DNA of 5,221 bases, from contig CAZJWR010000113.1 of the NCBI GenBank assembly GCA_964549765.1, forward strand, positions 1-5,221, given 5' to 3'. The position numbers and the translations under genes were made by a program. Source of the DNA: CAZJWR01 sp964549765. GTDB lineage: Bacteria > Zixibacteria > MSB-5A5 > GN15 > JAAZOE01. The notes under the pieces are model-generated. The model was not told where the DNA came from. It saw only the letters and a program-made list of their open reading frames with translations, and ran no database searches. Shown here in pieces: positions 1 through 5,221 of this stretch; positions within the stretch are counted from its first letter, which is position 1, and each line of letters begins with the position of its first letter.

Positions 1-661
1 GAACGGCTTGGACGAGGTCGAAGAAGCCGTCGGGCGAGCCACCGAAATGGGCAAACCGGTGCTGTTTATCCCCGGCATTAACGAAATCGACAATATCCAG
101 ACCATCGCCGGCATATCCATTCTCAGCCGGGTCGCCCGGATCACCGCCCGATACGAAACCCCGCTGCGAGTACCCGTTCCCTACCCGATGGTTCTGGCCG
201 CGGGGCAGGAAGTCGTCGAGCAGGCCTATATTGAGGAGGGCAAGAGCGACGCCTATAATAATGATATCGTCCGTTACGTGGCCGGCGAGCAGTTCGCCTT
301 CGCGGCCACGGTCAACGGCATGATGATCCGGGAACGGCCGGCCACCAACATTTATATGGGCGCCTTCTACGCCGAATCGCTCCTGCTGGCCGAAACCGGC
401 AACGCCGCCGGGTCGATTCAAATCGCCGGGACGGCCGAAGCCGCGCAGTTGCCGTTCTTTATCGCCGCCTGCGATTATACCCTCATGGGGGAAGAACTCT
501 ATGCCGCTTCGGCGTATCTTTCGCGTGAGCCGCTGCTTCTGGGCGGACTCAAGGGCCAGGACTGGATAAAAGTCCTTCTCGTGATATTGATTCTCACCGG
601 CGTCATCCTGGTCAGCGTCGGTTGGGGCGACTGGTACCTGTCATTGTTCGAGAGCGTGTAG
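1..661 (+). CDS. DUF6754-like membrane-anchored protein, C-terminal part (5' end outside window)
   Basis: The frame is open from the first complete codon (base 2), so the N-terminus lies upstream. The TTG at base 8 is only a possible start and is used here for residue numbers. About 185 residues form a soluble alpha/beta region: a strand near 17-22 (PVLFIPG), a helix near 33-48, a strand near 52-58 (PLRVPVP), a helix near 61-77, then a stretch rich in small residues (GTAEAAQLPFF, 141-151). An LLLGGLKG motif (176-183) precedes one hydrophobic helix (about 189-207) and a short tail ending in FESV. From memory this resembles the uncharacterised DUF6754 family, which has no known reaction; that assignment is recall, not a search. 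I see no catalytic motif. The stop TAG touches the ATG of the next membrane-protein gene, so it is probably the first visible gene of a four-gene operon. Which side of the membrane the soluble part lies on cannot be decided from this fragment. Confidence 0.75.
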   Translation, partial: NGLDEVEEAVGRATEMGKPVLFIPGINEIDNIQTIAGISILSRVARITARYETPLRVPVPYPMVLAAGQEVVEQAYIEEGKSDAYNNDIVRYVAGEQFAFAATVNGMMIRERPATNIYMGAFYAESLLLAETGNAAGSIQIAGTAEAAQLPFFIAACDYTLMGEELYAASAYLSREPLLLGGLKGQDWIKVLLVILILTGVILVSVGWGDWYLSLFESV

Positions 662-1321
662 ATGAAAACCTACGTCCCCGTCGCAATCGCTTTTCTCTCC
701 GGCCTGGTCATGGTGCTGGCCTTCTTCTTCAATCCCGAAAAGAGCATCATCGGCCGGATGGAATCCGAGGTGCTGACCTGGGTGACTATCGTCGCCGGGT
801 TCACATTGCTTTTGGGCGTGGTGTCGATTGTCCGGGTCAACTACGTCGCCGTCAAACGAAAATCATCCGGATGGGAATACAAACTGGCGACGATTATTGC
901 GGTTTTTGTCATGGCCATTCCGGCCATGCTGCCCAATCACTGGACGCCGTATTTCGGCAACGGCCCCGGATCGCTCTATGACTGGCTGTTTAACTACATC
1001 GACTCCCCCATGATGTCGACCATGTTCGCCATGCTGGCCTTTTACATCGCCTCGGCGGCGTTCCGGGCGTTCCGGGCGCGCAACGCCGAATCAACGCTGC
1101 TTTTGATGACCGCCACTCTGGTGATGCTCTGGCGGGTGCCGATGGGCGAGGAACTGCTGAAATCGATCCATCACAACCTCCCCGAATACATCAACACCTA
1201 CATCATGGGCGGCGCCAACCTGTCGGTGCAGCGTGGTATTATCATCGGGGCGGCCCTCGGCGCGGCGGCAATGTCGCTGCGGATCATGCTCGGTATCGAA
1301 CGAACCTATATGGGAAAATAG
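662..1321 (+). CDS. Conserved-looking polytopic membrane protein, about six helices, function unknown
   Basis: A complete 219-residue integral membrane protein that I do not recognise. Hydrophobic segments lie at about 4-23, 36-58, 75-91, 118-137, 143-160 and 190-208. The basic stretch KRKSSGWEYK (65-74) between helices 2 and 3 and the arginine-rich FRAFRAR (134-140) after helix 4 are probably cytoplasmic by the positive-inside rule. The loop between helices 3 and 4 (about 92-116) is rich in Trp, Gly, Pro and Asn (NHW, GNGPGS, DWLF) and may be an ordered outer loop. A polar segment with MGEE and IHHN (161-172) follows helix 5. No ATPase, transporter or enzyme signature is visible. The ATG directly follows the upstream TAG and has only a weak purine-rich ribosome site (GAGAG, about 8 bases upstream), which suggests translational coupling. 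The next gene begins 5 bases after its stop. A partner role in a complex with its neighbours is inference from spacing alone. Confidence 0.85.
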   Translation: MKTYVPVAIAFLSGLVMVLAFFFNPEKSIIGRMESEVLTWVTIVAGFTLLLGVVSIVRVNYVAVKRKSSGWEYKLATIIAVFVMAIPAMLPNHWTPYFGNGPGSLYDWLFNYIDSPMMSTMFAMLAFYIASAAFRAFRARNAESTLLLMTATLVMLWRVPMGEELLKSIHHNLPEYINTYIMGGANLSVQRGIIIGAALGAAAMSLRIMLGIERTYMGK

Positions 1322-1326
1322 TATCG

Positions 1327-2217
1327 ATGACGATTCTGCTTGTCATAGCCTATACCCTCCTGATCGCCGCCGGCGTGGTGTTGCTTTACCTCGCCTTCAA
1401 GACCGGCGATCGGCGTTATATCTATCTGGCGGTGTCGCTATTCGTCATCTTCCCTGTCATCGTTGTGCTCAAATTGCCGATTGATATTTCCCCGGAAACG
1501 CAACAGCTCTATGACGCCCTTGAAGCCCTCCCCGATTCCTCCAACGTCATGCTGACGTTTGATTATTACCCGTCCACCCTGGCCGAAACGGAACCGATGT
1601 CCCGCGCGATACTACGGCAGTTGTTTCGTAAGGACTGCCGCGTGGTGACCATGACCACCGTTCCCCTCGGCGGGCCGTCAATCGCGGAACGCGTTACCCG
1701 CGACATCGCGGAAAAGATGGGCAAAAAATACGGCGTCGATTATGTCAACCTCGGCTACAAGGCCAATTACGTCGCCGTTCTCAAAGGGATGGGCAACTCC
1801 ATCGAGTCGATCTATCCCACCGATAATTCCGGGACGCCGCTGGCCGACCTGCCGATGATGAAGCACATCATAAATTATCACGACATCAAATTCATCGTCG
1901 CCATTGCCGACAACGACATCGTCTCGTACTGGATTTCGATTGTCCGGGCGCAATACGGCACCCCGGTCGGAACCGGCGTCACCGCCGTCAGCGCTCCGGC
2001 GTATTATGCCTACGTCGGGTCCGGCCAGTTGACCGGTTTGCTGGGCGGTATGAAAGGCGCGGCCGAATATGAAGAACTCGTCGGTCATCCCGACCGCGCC
2101 ACCAAGGGGATGACGGCGCAATCGCTGGTGCACCTCTATATCATTTTTTCGGTGATCGCCGGCAATGTGATATTCCTGTTCCAGAAAAAACGAGGCGGGG
2201 AGCGGAAACGGTCATGA
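1327..2217 (+). CDS. Membrane-anchored protein with large extracytoplasmic alpha/beta domain, function unknown
   Basis: Complete at 296 residues. Two hydrophobic helices (about 2-24 and 31-48) flank a short basic loop (KTGDRR, 25-30). A soluble region of about 215 residues follows, then a third helix (about 268-285) and a strongly basic tail (KKRGGERKRS, 287-296). By the positive-inside rule the loop and tail are cytoplasmic and the large domain is outside the inner membrane. That domain reads as alternating strands and helices: NVMLTFDYYP (73-82), a helix to about 101, RVVTMTTVPLGG (105-116), a helix near 118-134, and FIVAIAD later on. It then carries GVTAVSAPAYYAY and GLLGGMKGAAEYEE (237-250), which look like conserved family motifs. 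I see no nucleophile or metal site and cannot name the family. The region parallels the soluble part of the first gene. There is a 5-base gap to the gene before, and its TGA overlaps the next gene's ATG (ATGA). Confidence 0.85.
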   Translation: MTILLVIAYTLLIAAGVVLLYLAFKTGDRRYIYLAVSLFVIFPVIVVLKLPIDISPETQQLYDALEALPDSSNVMLTFDYYPSTLAETEPMSRAILRQLFRKDCRVVTMTTVPLGGPSIAERVTRDIAEKMGKKYGVDYVNLGYKANYVAVLKGMGNSIESIYPTDNSGTPLADLPMMKHIINYHDIKFIVAIADNDIVSYWISIVRAQYGTPVGTGVTAVSAPAYYAYVGSGQLTGLLGGMKGAAEYEELVGHPDRATKGMTAQSLVHLYIIFSVIAGNVIFLFQKKRGGERKRS

Positions 2218-2855
2218 GCTTCATGGATATGTTTCAGATCTGGGTCGCGGCCTTTTTCACCCTGGCTTTGTTTTCCTTCCTTTATAAGGACAACCCGTTC
2301 TACCGTTTCGCCGAACATATTTTCGCCGGGCTTTCCGCCGGCTATCAGGTGGGGCTGATCTGGAACGCCGTTATTTTGCAGCAACTGGTCGATCCCATGT
2401 TCGATGGCGGCAAATGGTGGCTGATATTCCCCGGCATCCTCGGCCTTTTGATGTTCGCCCGGTTTTTCCGCAACCTCCAATGGGTCAGCCGGATATCGCT
2501 GGCCTTCGTCATGGGCAACACCGCCGGGATTTTCCTGCTGTCCGAACTCCACGGCAAGGTCCTGCCGCAGATTCAATCGACCATGCGCTCGGTCAATCCC
2601 GATCAGGGTTTCGGCGGCTTGCTGCTATCTCTGATCATTATTGTCGGGGTGATTTCGACCCTGATATATTTCTACTTCTCAAAAGAGCATAAAGGCCTAC
2701 TGGGCGGCGTCGCCAAGCTCGGCATCTGGTTTATCATGGTTTCATTCGGGGCGCATTTCGGCTACACCGTCATGGCCCGCGTCTCGTTACTCATCGGCCG
2801 CGTGCAATTCTTGATCTACGACTTCGGCGGCACGATCAAGCATCTGTTTTCGTGA
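2214..2855 (+). CDS. Polytopic membrane protein, about six helices, last gene of the cassette
   Basis: A complete 213-residue integral membrane protein of unknown function. Hydrophobic segments lie at about 6-24, 32-55, 69-85, 91-110, 133-155 and 164-187, with an amphipathic, moderately hydrophobic C-terminal stretch at 190-205 that may be a seventh. The link between helices 1 and 2 (YKDNPFYRFAEH, 24-35) and the segment HFGYTVMARVSLLIGR (181-196) look like family signatures. E34, H35 and H181 fall in or at the edge of hydrophobic segments, which is unusual enough to suggest a structural or ion-related role, though no transporter motif is present. The ATG at 2214 overlaps the stop of the previous gene (ATGA), and a GGGGAG ribosome-site-like stretch sits 11 bases upstream, so translation is probably coupled; ATGs at 2223 and 2229 are less likely starts. 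Its TGA touches the inverted repeat in the convergent gap, so this is the end of the plus-strand operon. Confidence 0.85.
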   Translation: MSFMDMFQIWVAAFFTLALFSFLYKDNPFYRFAEHIFAGLSAGYQVGLIWNAVILQQLVDPMFDGGKWWLIFPGILGLLMFARFFRNLQWVSRISLAFVMGNTAGIFLLSELHGKVLPQIQSTMRSVNPDQGFGGLLLSLIIIVGVISTLIYFYFSKEHKGLLGGVAKLGIWFIMVSFGAHFGYTVMARVSLLIGRVQFLIYDFGGTIKHLFS

Positions 2856-2930
2856 AGTCGGATCTCAGTCACCTGATAGGAAATTGAGTGCCCCATGTTT
2901 TTAGACATGGGATAACGAGATGCCGACTTC
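2854..2930. repeat. Imperfect inverted repeat spanning the convergent gap from stop to stop
   Basis: The left arm GAAGTCGGATCTC (2854-2866) is matched by the right arm GAGATGCCGACTTC (2917-2930): 13 base pairs with one unpaired G at 2922, enclosing 50 bases. The left arm begins inside the TGA of the plus-strand membrane protein and the right arm ends in the TAG of the minus-strand nuclease, so transcripts from both sides run into the same sequence just after their stop codons. It could act as a bidirectional 3'-end structure, protect mRNA ends, or be the termini of a small element. No T-run follows either arm, so it is not a standard intrinsic terminator. Confidence 0.7.
2892..2911. repeat. 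Perfect 7-bp hairpin, loop TTTTAG, inside the convergent gap
   Basis: CCCATGT (2892-2898) pairs perfectly with ACATGGG (2905-2911) around a 6-base loop. It lies within the larger inverted repeat, so the gap can fold as a hairpin on a longer stem. The sequence after the stem is ATAACGAG on the plus strand and GGCACTC on the minus strand, neither of which is a U-tract. Possible roles are a non-canonical terminator or 3' stabiliser. The short stem with a TTTAG-type loop also recalls the end hairpins of IS200/IS605-type elements and REP sequences, but no transposase is present and this resemblance is weak. Confidence 0.65.
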
Positions 2931-3562
2931 TACGGCCGGCAATTCCGGCAGGGGGAATAACCTTCGAAAGCCGCTTCTTCGCGGGTTTTGAATATCACCC
3001 GGTTGGCGTCGGACATGCCCTGTACCGAACTGCATTCCGGACGATGAAACCGCATCGACCGGGCATTGCCTATATAATATGGTTCCGGCATGAACACTGG
3101 GAGCCGCCAGACGCCGGCCGTGTCCGCCAGCGCCCCCCGCTGAGCGGCGTATAACAAATTCAGCATCCCGACGTCGCGAAGATTATCAGGGAACAAATAC
3201 ATCCAGGCATATCCACGCCGGAGGATTTCGGTGTTGATCAGGGTGGTGTCTATATAAATGTAGCCCAGCAGCCGCCCGTATCCGTCGCGGCGCCTTGATC
3301 CAAATTGCACCCGCACCTGCCTGCCCATTACCGCCCGAACCAGATACGCCTTGGCCGAATCGTAATACGGTTCGCCGTACTCCGGAGCATCGATCCCCAG
3401 CAGGCGCAGCCGTTCATGGCCGGAAAGCTCGACCGTATCTCCGTCGATGACTCGGACCACTGTGTACAATCCGGGATGATGCTCGCCTGTCTGGACATAA
3501 AATCGAATGAGTAAAATGACCGGGACTAAAAGGACGGCCGCGATGTAGTGCCGAAGTCTCAT
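2930..3562 (-). CDS. Membrane-anchored or secreted thermonuclease (SNase family) with C-terminal Ada-like zinc module
   Basis: A complete 210-residue Ca2+-dependent-type nuclease predicted to cut DNA or RNA outside the inner membrane. An N-terminal hydrophobic segment (about 6-23) follows a basic start (MRLRH) and has no lipobox, so it is a signal peptide or an uncleaved anchor. The SNase fold covers about 32-155: VIDGDTV (38-44), LRLLGIDAPE (52-61), DGYGR (93-97), INTEILRRGYA, and a final AGVWR. By comparison with staphylococcal nuclease, the metal ligands D42 and D58 and the catalytic R53, E61 and R97 are all present, so the enzyme should be active. Residues 162-210 form an Ada-like module with H173, C177, C205 and C208 (FHRPEC ... 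PCRNCRP), a likely zinc site with His in place of one of the four cysteines of Ada. Such modules are known at the C-termini of SNase and ComEC-type proteins. The ATG directly follows the sbcC stop, with GGAGAA 3 bases before it. Confidence 0.93.
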   Translation of the reverse strand: MRLRHYIAAVLLVPVILLIRFYVQTGEHHPGLYTVVRVIDGDTVELSGHERLRLLGIDAPEYGEPYYDSAKAYLVRAVMGRQVRVQFGSRRRDGYGRLLGYIYIDTTLINTEILRRGYAWMYLFPDNLRDVGMLNLLYAAQRGALADTAGVWRLPVFMPEPYYIGNARSMRFHRPECSSVQGMSDANRVIFKTREEAAFEGYSPCRNCRP

Positions 3563-5221
3563 CTATTCTCCGACCACTACCGCCCGGCTGATCCCGGCGG
3601 AATCGACGCCGACCGTTATCAAATTTTCGGCCATCTCTTTGACGTCGTCGATATGGGAAATAATAATGATCTGCCGGAATCGGTTTTTCAACCGCGCCAG
3701 CCCCTCGATTATCATCTGCTGGCGGTCGGTGTCCTGCGATCCGAAGATTTCATCAAGGATAATAAAACTTTGCTCGATCCCCGCCGACTCCGCCATCTGC
3801 ACCGAAATCGCCAGCCGAAAACACAGATTGGCCAAATCGATTTCGCCGCCCGAAAACCGCGTGATCGGAAACCGTTCGCCCCGGTCATAAATCTGCAGGC
3901 TGTAATCTTCGTCCAGCTCGATTTCCTGGTACCGCCCGGCGGTCATGTCATAGAACAGCCGCGACGTCTGCTTGGACAGCGCCGGCCTGATCCGCCCGAT
4001 CAGATGAACGCGAAAATCGGTGAATAGAATCGACAGCTTCTCCAGGTATTCCAATTCCCCCCGCAGTCGGCTGATTTCGATTCGGGACTTTTCGAATTCC
4101 GCCAATTTTGCTTTCAGAGTTTTCGCTTCGGATTTGAACAGCCGTATCTGCCCATCAGCCTTTTCGAGTTCGAGCCGGATTTCCGAAATCTTGTCCCGAA
4201 TCTTTTGCAGGTCGTCCAGCGCCTGCTGATACGCCTCGCGATCAAAGGCCAGCGCCGTCAACCGCTTGCGATTTTCCTCCAGCCCGGTCTCGGCCTTGTG
4301 CAGGTTCTCCTCGGCTCCGGCTAGTTCCTTCTCGACCTCCGGCTTTCGGCCCACTCGCTCGGCCAGCCGGATATATTCGTCCCGAGCTTTGCGCTTGTCC
4401 GCCAATTCAGCTTCCGCTTTCGCTGTCGCCTCGGGATCGAAAACGACCTCGCCAATCTCCGCCAGCCGACTCGAAATCTCCTTTGCGCGTTTCAGACTCT
4501 CGTCCCGTGCTTCTAGCACCCCATCCAATGCCGCTTTCGCCGACGCCAGCTTCTGTTCGTCGATATCAAGTTGTTGACGGGTCTTTTGTTGCGCTTGCAC
4601 TTTTTCGCGGAGCGTCTTCCCTTCGGTGTCGATGGCGCTCATTCGCTTTGTTATCGGCTCGATCCGTTGCCGGAGCGAACGGATCTCCTCGTCAAAATGA
4701 TGTTCGATATCCTCCAATTCGCCTTCAAACGGTCTCAAGCAGAGTTTGCACGACGCCTGCGGCCCCAGCTCCCCAATCTCCTCTTTCTGCTCTTGCAGCG
4801 TCTTGAGCTTGTCTTTGGTCACCTCAATCTCGCCCGACAGCCGCCGGTATTCCTCCCGCAGCTTCTCCAACATCGCCTCCCCCTCGGCGATTCGATCGGA
4901 CAGCCCCTCACCGCCCTTCGCGGCCTCCTGGAGACGACCCATCTCCTTTTCCAGCGATGACTTCCGCTCCCCGTCCCGCTTCTGCTTTGTCGTCAATTCT
5001 GCCAATTCCCGTTCCAGCCGCCTTCTTTCGTCCACGAGGATTCCGGCCTGCTTGTACGAGGCAACTTGCGCTTCGGCGGTTTCAATTCCGGCCGATGTTG
5101 TCTCCAATGGCGCCAAAGATTCCGCCAGCTTCTTCAGCGTTTCGATTTCCCCGGTCAAACGTGAGATTTCCTTGCGAATCGACCCGATCCGCTCACCCAG
5201 CGTGGATCGTTCATTCTCCAG
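3563..5221 (-). CDS. sbcC: SbcC/Rad50-type DNA double-strand-break repair ATPase, C-terminal part (5' end outside window)
   Basis: This is the ATPase subunit of the SbcCD (Rad50-Mre11) complex, which tethers and processes DNA ends and hairpins in the cytoplasm. The frame is open to the window edge, so the TTG at 5158 is not the true start; residue numbers here count from it, and 21 more codons are visible upstream. Residues up to about 130 are charged heptad-like coiled coil. CKLC (137-140) is the zinc hook that joins two molecules, and a second coiled coil runs to about 385. The C-terminal ATPase lobe has the ABC signature FSGGE (435-439), Walker B FIILDE (465-470), the D-loop GSQD (473-476) and the H-loop His (502). 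The Walker A lobe lies outside the window. The coil before the hook is shorter here than the one after it, so a few hundred residues are probably missing. The zinc hook argues against SMC, MukB or RecN. The nuclease gene follows with no spacer; sbcD would be expected upstream. Confidence 0.93.
   Translation of the reverse strand: MENERSTLGERIGSIRKEISRLTGEIETLKKLAESLAPLETTSAGIETAEAQVASYKQAGILVDERRRLERELAELTTKQKRDGERKSSLEKEMGRLQEAAKGGEGLSDRIAEGEAMLEKLREEYRRLSGEIEVTKDKLKTLQEQKEEIGELGPQASCKLCLRPFEGELEDIEHHFDEEIRSLRQRIEPITKRMSAIDTEGKTLREKVQAQQKTRQQLDIDEQKLASAKAALDGVLEARDESLKRAKEISSRLAEIGEVVFDPEATAKAEAELADKRKARDEYIRLAERVGRKPEVEKELAGAEENLHKAETGLEENRKRLTALAFDREAYQQALDDLQKIRDKISEIRLELEKADGQIRLFKSEAKTLKAKLAEFEKSRIEISRLRGELEYLEKLSILFTDFRVHLIGRIRPALSKQTSRLFYDMTAGRYQEIELDEDYSLQIYDRGERFPITRFSGGEIDLANLCFRLAISVQMAESAGIEQSFIILDEIFGSQDTDRQQMIIEGLARLKNRFRQIIIISHIDDVKEMAENLITVGVDSAGISRAVVVGE
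3566..3571 (-). promoter_or_regulatory. Ribosome binding site of the nuclease gene, inside the end of sbcC
   Basis: Read on the minus strand, GGAGAA is followed by TAG (the sbcC stop) and then the nuclease ATG at 3562. The GGAG core is 5 bases from the start codon, a good Shine-Dalgarno match. Its place in the last codons of sbcC supports the chosen start and translational coupling of the two genes. Confidence 0.75.

Noticed and set aside
8..10. TTG as the start of the first gene.
   Set aside because: The frame is open to the window edge, no ribosome site can be assessed, and the protein begins in the middle of a helix, so it is better treated as a 5'-partial gene.
1059..1076. Perfect tandem duplication of a 9-base unit (CGTTCCGGG twice) in gene 2.
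   Set aside because: It is in frame, encodes a repeated FRA-type step at the end of a helix, and has only two copies, so it is probably chance or ordinary coding slippage.
1678..2576. Long open frames on the minus strand opposite genes 3 and 4 (about 1678-2133 and 2136-2576).
   Set aside because: They lie antisense to well-formed membrane proteins, have no recognisable domain and show the low-complexity composition of a shadow frame in GC-rich DNA.
2892..2911. Standard Rho-independent terminator at the inner hairpin.
   Set aside because: The stem is perfect, but no T-run follows on either strand; the T residues are in the loop.
2854..2930. Insertion sequence that truncated both flanking genes.
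   Set aside because: The nuclease ends just after its CxxCRP motif, the usual end of this module, and no transposase or target duplication is visible.
5156..5158. TTG as the start of the SbcC frame.
   Set aside because: The frame continues open with coiled-coil sequence to the window edge (21 more codons), and the protein would lack its Walker A lobe, so the real start is outside the window.
3563..5221. SMC, MukB or RecN instead of SbcC/Rad50.
   Set aside because: The CxxC zinc hook in the middle of the coiled coil is the mark of the Rad50/SbcC family, and no SMC hinge domain is present.

Overview
The window is bacterial chromosomal DNA, moderately GC-rich and densely coded, with two gene blocks that converge on a short gap at about 2856-2929. 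Nothing in it fixes the taxon. The combination of a DUF6754-like protein, several orphan membrane proteins and an SbcC/Rad50-type ATPase would suit an uncultured lineage, for example of the FCB/Zixibacteria kind. That placement is a low-confidence guess from memory of gene content, not something the sequence shows.

Plus-strand block (1-2855): four tightly packed genes that look like one transcription unit. They are (1) the C-terminal part of a DUF6754-like protein, a soluble alpha/beta region followed by one C-terminal membrane helix; (2) a membrane protein of about six helices; (3) a protein with two N-terminal helices, a domain of about 215 residues predicted outside the membrane, and one C-terminal helix; (4) a second membrane protein of about six helices. 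The junctions are TAG|ATG with no spacer, a 5-base spacer, and a 4-base ATGA overlap. None has a function I can name. The spacing and shared membrane location suggest one envelope complex. The soluble regions of genes 1 and 3 also appear to follow the same order of strands, helices and motifs, ending in LLGG(L/M)KG ahead of the last helix, so they may be distant paralogues.

Convergent gap (2856-2929): no gene. It holds an imperfect inverted repeat (arms 2854-2866 and 2917-2930) that reaches from one stop codon to the other, with a perfect 7-bp hairpin (2892-2911) inside it. Neither structure has the U-tract of a standard intrinsic terminator.

Minus-strand block (5221-2930): the C-terminal two-thirds or so of an SbcC/Rad50 DNA-repair ATPase (coiled coil, CxxC zinc hook, coiled coil, ABC signature, Walker B, D-loop and H-loop), which runs off the right edge. 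It abuts, again as TAG|ATG, a membrane-anchored or secreted staphylococcal-nuclease-type enzyme with a C-terminal Ada-like zinc-binding module. The two are probably co-transcribed, although one acts on DNA in the cytoplasm and the other is predicted to act outside the membrane.
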